NCBI GenBank assembly: GCA_005281725.1
Contig: SSBO01000003.1
Location: forward strand, 4,836,495-4,900,494
DNA length: 64,000 nt
Direction: 5' to 3'
Origin: Wuchereria bancrofti
Taxonomy: Eukaryota > Nematoda > Chromadorea > Rhabditida > Onchocercidae
Shown one piece after another: positions 1-26,100 of the stretch. Made by a program: the position numbers and the translations under genes. Position 1 is the stretch's first letter. Each line of letters begins with the position of its first letter. The notes beneath the pieces were generated by a model, which was not told the origin of the DNA, ran no database searches, and worked only from the letters and a program-made list of their open reading frames with translations.

Positions 1-496
1 CTAAATATTGAAATATCCTCGCCTATTGCAACCGCTAATAAATCACCATCAGCATTCATATCGCTTAACACAGTTCTTTCTTTCCGCTCTATCCCACGTT
101 CATTTTTGCTTTCTAACCTTTCATAACTGCCACTTTCACTTTCCATAGATTCCGTATATGATTCATCATCATCTGAATATGTGTAAGTTGATTAGATGAA
201 TCTCTGAATATATTGTAATTGGGCTTTTCCTTATTACTTGTCCAACTCCGCAATTTTCCTACGCTAATTTGAACAGCTCATCTCACCCTTCACAAAATAT
301 TATTCTTAAGACAAAAGACATTTTAACGAATTTTAACTTCCTGCATCTTAAAGAAAATATTACCGAAAATTGATGCAATTATATTTGACTCGTATAAACT
401 GCGACATTTTTGTTTAGAAAACGTCAAATTTGTTGTTTCATTACCATCGGTGGGTGTTGTTATGCTGATGAAGCGAGTACCCACAACAGTTAACAT
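1..496 (-). CDS. 5' part of unidentified gene (acidic, Ser/Glu-rich N-terminus), runs off left edge
   Basis: Two exons can be joined on the minus strand. Exon 1 (496 down to 445) starts with ATG and encodes about 17 residues beginning MLTVVGTRFISITTPT, followed by a GTAATG donor. Exon 2 follows an ATATTCAG acceptor and runs from 172 to the window edge without a stop. The phases agree: one base from exon 1 plus AT gives GAT. The second exon encodes an acidic Ser/Glu stretch (DDDESYTESMESESGSYERL) and then NADGDLLAVAIGEDISIF, which has the feel of a beta-propeller strand, but that is only an impression. No family is recognised. The gene is divergent from pecanex with about 1.16 kb between the start codons. 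The 5' end could differ if there are further upstream exons. Confidence 0.5.
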
Positions 497-1660
497 ATTC
501 GAAATTATGCCGGATATCTAGTAGTGTTAATGATTACATAAACATTCGTTGAATTCTACTGCTTTCCAGTTTTGTTTAAAAATGTGCTCCAAGCACTGGA
601 AGATAAAAGCTTCCATATATCACTACAACTGCACAAAGTACACACTTCTATACTTTGAAATATTTCTATACAACGAATTGACAAATTTCTGTCTTGCAAA
701 GTAATTTGAGAAATGAAAGGAAGGCTAGCAGTACTCGATGACCCCGAACAAATTTTTAGTCTTTCCTTCCTTGTTTTCCTAGAGTTTTCTCAGGAGTCAA
801 TGTGTGGAAACTTATATGACATCGCTATGGTATGAATGTGATAAGTTGAAACAGTTTAATAGACGATATGTAACCTAAGGAAACACTGTTATCTATTGAT
901 CCTACAATTATTCGTCAGGAAAAACAGTAAGCAATAAGGCCGCTACTTGAGGTTTCCTAATATATTGTGAGGACTAAAGAGTGGAACAATTGTTACTTAT
1001 CAGATTTATCTTCCTATGAATGATAACAGACTATTTTTCTGACATGCGCGTATTATATCGGAACTGATAAAATCAACAAGCAGCCAACCCGTTGTCGCGA
1101 CGTTTATATGTCAAACTAAGTATTATACAACAAAAGTCATATAATAATATATTCAATGAGTGAATACAGTGGGAAGTATCGGTGTACATCAAAGAAATAG
1201 GTAAACAAAAATAATAACAGAGACGTGGAAACTTTATATTAAAAATAATTGTTTTCACTCTACCAGTCTGTTAATTTCAGAACCAAAACACAATAACTAC
1301 TCTCTTCTTCAGATAATGAAATAAGAACTAAACGCTTTTCGGAATCCCCTGCCTATTTCGAAAATGTCATTCCCGCCAGTCATCTCCTGTCATTTATACT
1401 GCCGCCGCTGAAAAGCATAGTATCCCTTCAAGGAGGAGAGGCAATTTAAAAAATAGTAACTTGTGTAGCTTTGTGACAGTCGCTAAAGTGGGGAAGTTGT
1501 GGCGGACAACTGTTGGGCGGTTTCAGTAAGCAGCAATCTGAATTGCCTGACGGTTTCAGTAAGCAATCTGAAATTATTCATTGGGCTATCGAGGAGCCAC
1601 AATAGCACAGGATTGATTTAATGCATTAACTGGAGTGCAGATGCTGTCAAGAACCGGAAG
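497..1660. promoter_or_regulatory. Divergent intergenic/promoter interval
   Basis: This AT-rich interval lies between the leftward gene at 1-496 and the rightward pecanex gene. The open frames in it are short and look like chance. It presumably carries both promoters. Near its right end it holds an imperfect direct repeat (1518-1575) and the acceptor-like TGCAG at 1636-1640 just before the pecanex start. No TATA box or other defined element can be supported. Confidence 0.35.
1518..1575. repeat. Imperfect direct repeat upstream of pecanex
   Basis: The motif CGGTTTCAGTAAGCA followed by ATCTGAA occurs twice, about 33 bp apart. The first copy carries an extra GCA. It lies about 90-140 bp upstream of the pecanex start codon. 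No function is evident. Confidence 0.7.
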
Positions 1661-15970
<14,310 letters not shown>

Positions 15971-16871
15971 TATTTGCTTCGGATTTACGCTGGAAAAACG
16001 CATAATTTCAATTCCATTGGTAGTAGTTATAAATTAGAGAATCATTCCTGTGAAAATTTTGAAGCGTTCGCACAGGACCTTGATAAGTGTGAATAAAGTC
16101 GATAAGAATCTGAAACAAGTTTGCTAATAAAACACATATTCTATCCCAAATTTTTTAGAAATATTCGTTTCTGCACGCTATAAGTTTGGTTTGCAGAAAC
16201 GTAAGAAGCAATTAATCTTTATCACAGCAGGAGCAATAAGAGACTGTTCTAAAATCCTTATATGCTGCCGGTACTCATCTTTTTCCTTTTCCTAGTCGCA
16301 AAACCATAATTATTTGCTTTTGAAGAAAAAAACGGTCTCCGCAATATTACCATATTTATTAATTCTTTCCAAATTTAAGTAGATTACCACTTCCTAGAGC
16401 ATCGACTATTCATTTTGTTCATGATACAATTCACATTTTTTTCGGGATCTGCAGTTTTATATCTGATCAAACAAGAACGAGCCGTACTATTTTGCATTAA
16501 TGTATCTCAACTATCCAAACAAAACAGAGCCCTCTTCCTCTCGTTTTCAAAACACAAAACATGAGAAAAGAGCATTTAATCATGATAACATAAGCGTAAG
16601 GTAAGTCATAAGGCAACTAATCATTAAGTCTAGGGATGTTTCTTTGAAAACTTTTTGAAGTGCATTGTAATTTGTGATTTAAAAAAGCAAAGGACGAAAT
16701 TAATGTTATCGTTTGAAAACGAAGTCAAGCGGAACAGAATTTCCTACCAAAAATCTCTACTTATTTCAATGTCATTTCCCTTAACATTATATGGAAATGA
16801 ATACTGTCACGGTGAGAATAATAATTTTCTTACAATTTAAGTAGGATATTGCACCTAATCATAACTGGGTA
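15971..16871. other. Convergent 3' intergenic region between pecanex and FCHo
   Basis: This is the 900-bp gap between two genes that end towards each other. It holds the pecanex AATAAA at 16092-16097. A TTTATT (AATAAA on the minus strand) near 16355 may serve the FCHo transcript. I see no coding exon. The 61-codon open frame near 16655 has no recognisable features. Confidence 0.6.
16092..16097 (+). terminator. Polyadenylation signal AATAAA of the pecanex transcript
   Basis: A canonical AATAAA lies about 120 bp downstream of the pecanex TGA on the coding strand. It is the first such hexamer after the stop. The assignment is by position only. Confidence 0.6.
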
Positions 16872-19800
16872 TTAACTGCGGATTTCGGCATCACAAAAAT
16901 ATTTGCCCGAGAAAACGTTTCGTCGCACCAAAGATAGGTGATATAAATCGTTGCTCGTAATAGTTATCTCTGCACCAGAAATAGTTACATTTGATGTCTA
17001 TAAATAAAACTACGTATTATTCTGCACTATCAAAGCTATCAATTACTATAGTTTTCCTCAAAGCAGAGTAGTTAGAATCAAGTGGAAAGGAAGAGATAGT
17101 TATGTTTTGGCATGTAATAATAAATGATAATTCGAAGTTGGGTAGTATAAATCGTTGCTCGTAATAGTTATCTCTACACCAGAAATAGTGGTAAGACAAC
17201 AGTAGTCTTTAGTAATAATCAATAACAACTACAAATTTTGTGGCAAGAAAATATATCAGCTAAAACTATTCGAAGGTGCCCATTACTGTTTTAAACTGCA
17301 CAAGCACTGAACTAGTATTTGAAAAAACGGATCAGATGAAGAAATAAAGTGAAGCAGGAAGAAGTCATGGGTTCCTCAAAAGAAAAATTGGTATTTACCT
17401 GAAACTGAACAAAGGTCTGCGAGACAGTTGCGGGACCATCAGAAAGTGAAAGCCTTGCTTTTAATGACCCGCCACATTCACCATCTCGAGAAAGCTCAGC
17501 TAGTTTCCAAGATATTGTGTTGCTCGAAGGTGACCTAAAACAATTTGTTGTTAACACTTGAAGATTTTGTGATAGAGGAATTCAAATATATGAGTTATAG
17601 AATCTCTAAATCTTTCGTCATTTCAAGCAGCGGGTTTTTACCAGAATTTAATGCTTTTATTTATAGTCATCACCGGATCAAAATGTGTATCCCGCTGCTT
17701 AGCTTTTTTGATACTTACCATTCCGCATTAGGATCAGCAATAACACTGACCACAGAACCCTCCACCTTTGTAGTGAAAACAACATTTACAAGAGAGCAAC
17801 TGATACTACTATCCATATTTAATCGATAATCAATTCTTAAATCCGTATTCTGCGCCTCCAATTTCCAGTAAACTATTAAAACAATTGGTGGAACTGTCGG
17901 TTCCTTTACTTCATACGTCAATACCTGAAATAAATGGAAATAAAATAAAAAACGTTTCATGTGGATTTGGAAGGTCAGTTTCTTCTCAGCACACACTGAG
18001 GAAGTTACCTCTGCATTGAAGAACTGAGAATCTGGTTTTTCAGTCTTTCGAGCAGATAACCATTCGGCTAGCCGACTTTTCTCAAATGCAAACGTGTAAG
18101 GTGCAGCGAAAGCATCAATAACTTGCGAAATCAACTAAAAATATATTTTCAATAAAAATTATAGTTTCACCTATTATTCCTTCAAAATCTTGTCGCATTA
18201 CTTCACTGTTTTAAGCTTTTCCTGTTCAAGGAACTAATGATTTTAAATTGGTTAATAAATTTTACTTTTGCTTTTACAAACAGATGCGACATGCCAAACC
18301 TTTTGTTTAGCCGAAAGTAAATTAATGAGCGAAACGGTGGAATCGAGTCAATTGAAGGAGTAAAAACAAAAGCGATCCTTTGTAAGGATTGAAACTGATA
18401 TTAATAAATAACAGAAAGTTGGGAATAATTTCACAGCACACAAAACAATTTCCCTACCTGACTGTTCGGCGAAATAGCTTTGATTTTGTCAGCATTTCTC
18501 AACGTCACGATAAGTGGATCAATGTCAGAGGTAAGGTCAGTTAAAACGGGAACAACAGTGGCTGGGAACGATACAAGAATAGAACCAAAAACTCGAACTG
18601 TTGTTCTGCAAAACTTATTACATTTTTGGAAAACTGAACTGTTTCGTGGAGTATTTGCTTTGAAACATGGTCATAACTAACTTATTCCAGTTCTTTCATC
18701 TGTTATGATCACTTACTTTGCTAGATCTGCTCCTCTGAACCACGCATGTATATACTCATTGATTGCCATTGCAACCGGTATACGATTCTCTTTAATCGTG
18801 GCTGAAGCGCTCAAATTTAATGCTGATATCTTAAAAAGTGTCCCAGTAGCCATAGAGTGTTCCAAGGACAAAGCTGATTCGCTTCGAGAAAACGTTTGAC
18901 TTCCTGTGGATTCCTTTAAATGCCGAAAATCAGAAATGAACATTAAAGCAGGTAACAATCAACGTTGGAAGCATACAAATCATTACTAATGTCATTCAGC
19001 GTTTAATGGAAAGCCACAGTCCATTCTTTACGTTACAGTGTAGATTTCCTTTTTTATTCAGGAATAAATGTTGGCTAAGAAAGCATATGGAGCATTAAAA
19101 GACATTTAATGTAATACACTGTTAGGAATCAGTATTTTTACCACTTCCGCAGAACGAACTGATGAATGGTTACATGTTTGCAATGTCAAGCTAGATACTC
19201 CAGGTGTTGGTGTACTACTGTGCGGTCGAGCTCGAGCTACATTTGAACCAGACATCGAAGAGGAAAATGACAGCGATGAATTATAGGAATCTAAAAATAC
19301 AATTCAATTAATTTCAGTTTTTTTCAGAAAAACTTGTCGAGTTATACTAAAACTTGAACTAGAATTACCCAAGTGTTTTCCACGGACATGGTCATCACCA
19401 GTAAGTGCAGCACGAAGTGGTCGAATAGTTCCTTCTAGACCTGCACTGAAAGGTGTTGAACGACGTATAGATGACCATGGATCCTAAATGAAGGAAATAA
19501 ATATATGCAAATTCACTAAAAATTATAAGCCAGAAATATGAGGAAAAACTTGCACAATCAAAAGTGCTGCTTCTGCTAAATGCTGTAGAATGTAACACGA
19601 TATTTCCGATCGCATCCCGAAGCTCATCAACCGATGCAGTAATGTTATCCTTAGATTCACTAAGAGGTTTAATGTTTATGTGGCGCAATTTGGCCGCTTG
19701 CCGTAGATCTTCATCATCATCTGAAAGCAAGCAGAATAAAAAAATGAAGGTATCCTTCCTTAATCCTTCTTGACTTCAAAATTAGAAAAACATAACAAAG

Positions 19801-22800
19801 CAATCTACCTGAAGACTCAGTGCAGCTACTCCAACGTGACCGACCAAAATTATCACCGGCACCTTCATCATCATTATCCTCCGGTGGTGGTACAGTGGGA
19901 AGTGGGGGTGGTACAACTACAGGCACATCCAGTATATTAAGGGAACCATTTGTTGCAATGAACTGAAGACATTAAAAATACGGTAACGATTGCACTAATG
20001 TTCTAAAACAAATATACTGCCAGTATGCAACAAAAACTCGTCAGTTCAAAATTTGAATAAAAGTTAACTCTTTAAAACTAACAGGTTTTTCTTCACTCTT
20101 GCTGCTACTTGCAGTGCTTTTCGAGTCCTCCGTGCTGGAAAAGTTATTTAGCTTTAGAATGTAGAAATAACAAAAACACTGCAATACTAGTGATATTCGA
20201 TCACAATGCTACTTGGTGCTAGCTGTACGTCCATGTATACCAGACAAGGAAAACGTGAAATTCACAAAAAGGATACATTATTTGTGATACTAAAAACAAT
20301 ATCAATTCAGCATCATTATAAGGTATTCACATTTGATGAAAGCAATCATTAATATCTAGTATGATATTTCCATAAACAAAACATACGCTGGACCATCTGT
20401 GTTGGGTGCGGTAATGTCGGTATTCGACTTCTTATGTTTGCTTCGATATTTCTTTAGAAAACCTAAATAGGAACACACCAGCAATCTCAGAAATTCTAAC
20501 TCGACAACAGACAGGTGTGAAACAAAATATGACGGACCTAAAGACTCTGATTGGCTGTGACTAAATTCTTGGTGTGGGGGCTCCGATACTGGCAGGCTGC
20601 TTTGTGATGCATATTTCTTCCTTTTGCCAGGCAACCATAAGGACAATTTCTGTCGGCCTAATGAAGCTGAGAATGGTACAGATCCTGAGCCAATATTAGC
20701 TGCTGCAGACGAACTGCTATCGCTTGCTACTGGAGAAGGCTGCAAAAGAACCAACCAATATAGTCTGTTATAAATAACACGCTTCCAGTTGTGAAGAAAC
20801 CATTCAGTTTTTACTATGTTTATAGAAAAACAAAAAGTGGAAAATAGTCAGTTTATTTTTGCAAAAAGAATTGAGAATTATGAACCTGGACTTTCAAAGC
20901 ACTAATTTCATTATTCCAGGCATCAAACGTATTGGTATCAAGTGTCATCAAATTGTGTGCCGTGGGTAGGTGTCTGTCGACAGGAGCTGACCTATGTACA
21001 GATACTGATAAATCAGAAGAATATGGCGCCAATACATCCGATGGATTAATATCTTTAGCAATATCAATTTCTTCAAAAACAGCAAATTCTGCAAAAAACT
21101 AGAAAATAAATCCAGTTTTTCTAATCAAATAAATCTATTGATCAGAGAGATGATTAATAACCAACGAAAAAACTTTGCTGTAGAAATGGAAGAATTAAAA
21201 AAGCATTAATATCATTTAAAAAATTTTACAACTTTTATAATCCCAATTCACAAACATAAGTACCTGGCCGATCTTTGCCTGTTCCTTTTGTTTCAACAAA
21301 TTTGATTAACATCTCGTCAATGTCCAAATTATCAACCGAATCTCGATATAGAGCACATACCTTTAAAAAACACACACACAAAAAAAGTCACTTCTAATAA
21401 TAATAAAGTTGATTTAGAAACCATAAAGTATTCAATTATGTCAAAAAAAATTAAAACCTGTGATGTAGCAGATGCCGATTCGTCCAGTGCACGTGCAAAT
21501 ATTGCCATAAACGTTTTCATTTGCAGCAAAAACGCTTGATCATGTGCTTGAAATAAACGTGTTGCTTTAATCATTTTCTCTTCAAAATCAGCTCGTATGC
21601 GACCATACTTGTCTACATAACCCTTATATTCATCATGTGATTTGTTTAACTTACTTTCAGCCTGCAAAATATAGAAATTTGATCATCGTTTAATGAGGGC
21701 ATTAGCAGTTTTGAATTAGGAGGTGAGATACCTAAAGACATACCTAAAAAGATACCTAATATGGTTGTTTACGCATCAAAACGATATACCCTTAACAAAT
21801 TCCGTGATTCCCTTTCCATATTTGAAACCAAAAATCATGAAGAATCAGAACTCTTTGACAAAAAGTAAGGCGCAAAAAACCATTTAAACTAACCTTTGAA
21901 ATGTCCTTCGGTGTTGCATTTTCTTTTTTTAAACGCTCCAATTCATTCACCCGTTGTGCGTATGTTTCTTTCGACTGGATTAATTAATATACACAGTTTA
22001 TTTGGCAGAAATGACTATGAATATGAGATAAAATATGATTTAGTCAGTAAGACCAACTGAAAGGTTTAATATTTACCTTCTGCAAACAGGTAGTAGTGGT
22101 TTGCATTAAATTTACTGCATCCACAACATCTTGCTCTTTCATTTTTTTCCTCGACCGCACTAAATCATCGTGGTATTTGAAAACCTGAAACAAACGCAAA
22201 TATCCGTTGCTGGATAAAAAGCTGTCATAAAATTTAGGATGTGTGCAGCAGAAGTTGACAATTCTAAATTTCCAGTTTACCGTAATTACTAACGTCTTTT
22301 AGCAGATGTTGCAAGGTAATATAGAAGGATGCCTGTATTTCTGTTAAAAGCTCCACTGTATTCTTCGTTACAAGCCATGCATTTGCGAACATTGAACCCG
22401 GTGCAATGAGCCCATTTGTCTGCAAATTGCTACATTTTCAAGCCAATTTTCCTGAATTTGTTTAAAGGCTTCCCTTATTTCTTATTAAAAAAATCAGTAA
22501 AAATTTGCCACTGGAATAATTAATTGCATCTCAACTGAAGCAGCATATATATTTATATGTCTGTGATGTCATAGCACCATTAACTTTTAAAAACAATAAG
22601 GAAGAAATCTCTCAGATTTACTACAAGAAAAAAGGAGAAATAATACCTTAGCAATACATTTATTCAAAAATTTGTTCCACTCCTCTTCATATGCTGCTCT
22701 TTCTTTTATAAATTGTGCTAATTCTTGTACAGATTCTTCTTCATGTTTTAGATTCTCGTACAAAACATGATACCCATGATGTTTCTCACCCTGACAAATA

Positions 22801-23126
22801 GTTCCAATCAAATAATTTAACTCATCACGTAAGTTTTGACAGAAAAGGACTAAATTCTCAAAATATCCAACAATATATGCAACTTAACCAACCAAACCAC
22901 CTAAATTTCAGCTATACTGATACCGTTACTGCGCAAAAGATTATTTTTCATAACACCTATCAGTTTTGCGATTAAAATAAAGTACTTTCCAAAACTTTTT
23001 TGCAAAAATGATTTCGAGTGGTAAAAACAATATCTTACTGGTCAAAAGAAAGTTTAAAGATATTAAAAAAAAGATATAAAGGCTCACCCAGAAATGTTCT
23101 GTATAATCAACTGCTGTTGCAACCAT
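16872..23126 (-). CDS. fcho-1: FCHo-type F-BAR / mu-homology domain endocytic protein
   Basis: FCHo proteins bind curved PIP2 membrane and open AP-2 at the start of clathrin-mediated endocytosis. The start is MVATAVDYTEHFW (exon 23126-23088). The F-BAR domain follows: GEKHHGYHVLYENLKHEEES (about 22795-22649), NTVELLTEIQASFY (22420-22290), the exons at 22184-22080 and 21976-21895, YGRIRADFEEKMIKATRLFQ (21662-21458) and EMLIKFVETKGTGKDRP (21361-21265). The linker (about 21100-19190) is Ser/Pro-rich, with a PPPLPTVPPP stretch and DPW. The C-terminal mu-homology domain includes MAINEYIHAWFRGADLAK (18770-18715), VFGSILVSFPATVVPV, VYWKLEAQNTDLRIDYRLN, GGSLKARLSLSDGPATVSQT (about 17450) and a last exon (16997-16872) with YHLSLVRRNVFSGKYFCD and TAA. 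Domain order matches the family. An AG acceptor lies just upstream of the ATG. Linker exon borders are the least certain. A duplicated fragment of the terminal exon lies in the last intron. Confidence 0.9.
16942..16985 (-). repeat. 44-bp direct repeat, copy A (inside the real FCHo terminal exon)
   Basis: This copy covers the codons for TISGAEITITSNDLY of the genuine last FCHo exon. Copy B at 17146-17189 matches it at 43 of 44 positions. Confidence 0.95.
17146..17189 (-). repeat. 44-bp direct repeat, copy B (terminal-exon fragment in last FCHo intron)
   Basis: This is a near-identical copy of part of the terminal exon, 204 bp upstream in transcription order and within the last intron. It carries GTAG where copy A has GCAG. 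The frame stays open past it for about 14 more codons to TAA at 17102-17100. It lacks the upstream TTTATAG acceptor used by the real exon, so it looks like a non-coding relic unless the internal GTAG is used. Confidence 0.9.
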
Positions 23127-26100
23127 ATCAATACCTAGTTATTCAACAAAATAGCAGAGAATGAAACATTCTTCCCGACTTACACAAATACTCGTCAGTA
23201 CTTTCAACATTTGATGGAAGCTTCGCTCTTTTCGAACTTAAAGTTTTACTCATTTAAACATTTGATACACAACAAAACAACGCGTTATTTCCATACAGAT
23301 AGTTGAAATACAATAACCTATGCTATAGTTTAGCCTAAATCCTTGAAAAGTTTGGTAAGATTAAAATGGAAGTGTCAGGGATATGATAATGGATCGTGTA
23401 AGAATGTCAACACTTATATTAGTGGCAAAAGGAAATACTGTAGGGTAGTTGATACAAAACACAAATATGATACAAACAGCGCACATACATTCAATCTGCA
23501 TCGTATCTTTCCAAACTCTGAGACAATATCTCTATGAGGCAGCAGAAACAATTTACGTTTCCAACTAAACTGCATTGGGACGACAAAAAATTTTTTCTTG
23601 GTATTTCAACAACGATAATGCTAATATCATATTTATAAATCTAGTTGTATCCAAAAACTTTTGATTTAGAATGTGCCACATTTTTCACTGAATGCCTTCA
23701 TTACACGAAAGTGATCAATATAGTTACTCACACCTACTGCTAAAATCGGGAATAAGGAATAGCAAAAGCATTCAAATCGGCAACTGAACCATCAACTACA
23801 TCAGTTAAAAGTGCCATGAGATCTTTTACAATCTTTTAGTACCCAATCTTCATCATTCCTAATTTCACGAGCTTTACCAATCCTTCCCATCTATACAAGT
23901 TTTTAATTAATATGATGGAAAGACCCATTACATTAGTTCGGAACAGAGAGGAAGAAAAATAGTGTCCTGTACAAATTTGCAACTTTTGATTCCATGACAT
24001 TATTATTTGGTAATTAAACGAATTCATATGCCAAGCAATCAACTCACTGGTTTCATGTGACATGTCAATAACTACATATCAAAATTACTTTCAACATTTC
24101 AACATGGATTACTTTTATTTCAATGAACTGCGAAAAATTGGGAACACATCATCGCTGGCAGCACAAAATGAATGAAGGACAATTTCTTCCAAAAATTTAC
24201 GAAACAGAAACGGAAGCCAAAAAGAAGCACTATGCTTGTGGAAAGAAGACATGTATCATTAATGAAAGATGTTATCAGAGAGAATTGGAATAAATGGAGA
24301 CGATTTTTTGCTCTCTTCCTTCCTTCTCCTCCTTCCCTTTCTCTATTATGCAATGTCACAAATCAAAATCACAAAACGAAAAATATGCCAGAATCCTACG
24401 ATCATTCTATAATAGCTCTCTGTCATTTACGTACGTCCTTATAGTAATAGATAATGTGAAGTCAAATGCAGAATAAAGTAATCAATGCGTACGTTTGCCA
24501 AGCATTTGGATTATTCGCAGGCGGTGTCACCTATTCCTTTTAGTACCTTCAAACTTTATCGATTGATTTTTGCAAAATGTACAAATCAGTGAACTCTAAG
24601 AAGATACATTCTCCGTGAGCGACATCTTCTGACTCAGTTACGGATTGCAGAAAGCAACATTATGACTAGCTGTCGCCAGAAATTAATAAAAGCGGCTGGA
24701 CCAACCGTAAAATTTGCGAAACCCGGCCGGCGAATGAAGGAAATGAAGAGGGATTGCGAAGGACGTTTCAGGGTCCTGTAAAGTCGGGAGTGGCGCTGAA
24801 ATGAACGTGTTAGGCTGCTAAGAGATGACATGTTGACGCGTGATATAACGTATGCAACTTACAGCACGACTGTGAAGAAAATGTCCATAGTTAATCGAAG
24901 AAAGTGTACTGGAACTCATCTCGAGTACTGCAGGGGGAAATTCCCTTGTGATTTCTCTATTTCGCTCACTGCACAAAATCTTCATAAGTTCTTATCATCC
25001 CTTGAATATTTTTTATTACCCATTAATTTCCGAAATCTTTATTATGTGAAGAGAGAATGAACGACTCGGGAATTTAAGCTTGCCAAGTTTTGTATCTAGT
25101 CGATTGGAACTTCTGTTTTATCTCTTTTCCTACCTTGCGGAAGTGGGAAAGAGTGACAAACTGAAATCTGAATAACTATTAGCAAGAATTTCCAAGAATT
25201 TCTTTTTTGAGAAGTCAATCAGTAAAAGAATTCTTCTAACTTGCAACTTGCAAAATACACTTCGCACTAATGCATGACTAATTTAGTTCGCACTAATTTA
25301 GTTCAACTGATTAAAACTGGCACCATCTTCCAAAAATTTGACTTTTTCAGGAATTGCAATTTTTAAAATCAGTTGACCTTTTCAACCACTAAATTTTCAG
25401 TTGAGAAAATTTATCGTTTCATTGTTATGTGCTGAACATTAATTTCAAATGAGGTTTGCTTTATTGACATCGAAGCGGACTTACGACTCTTCAAATCTGG
25501 CTTAGTAAAAATGTCCGTGGACAGTGACGACTGATTTGAAGCTTCGTTTTATATAAAGGTTGAAGTTCAAGAAAGTAAGGCATTAATTAATAGTATTTGA
25601 AATACAGAGTTGGAAAAGGGAATAATAAATCTGGGAAAGGAGGGAAAGGGAGGAATTAAAAAACCAGCAGATGAATGATTGGTTTGAAAGTCACAGTGGA
25701 TTCAACTGCATTTAATAATATATTAATCGGTTCAATAGTAAATTCACTTAATTGAAATGACAATTTGAACGAATAAAGGTTCGATGTCCAAAGTAGTTAT
25801 CACTCGCAGTAATTTTACATTAGAAATGACAAATTAACTTTGCTATGTTTTTCGATAACTATATCTTTCAACAGATTATTAAGATAATTATTGAATTATT
25901 GATTAAGGTAATTAGCAAGCTTAATCAGTAAACTTTTCGTTACAGAATTTTGAAAATTCTTGGTCAATAAACTCAACAGTCTTTTTTAACCAAATTTCAT
26001 TTGTTTTTAATTACATAATGGGATTTTCTGAGACTAAATGCCGGTCTGACTGCTTTATTCATTTAATTATCACCATCATTATACTTTTTCTTGTCAGCAT

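Noticed and set aside
23690..24063. Minus-strand patches RIGKAREIRNDEDWVLKDCK and MALLTDVVDGSVADLNAFAI as possible exons.
   Set aside because: They lie in different, overlapping frames with stops. No consistent splice chain or family match could be built.
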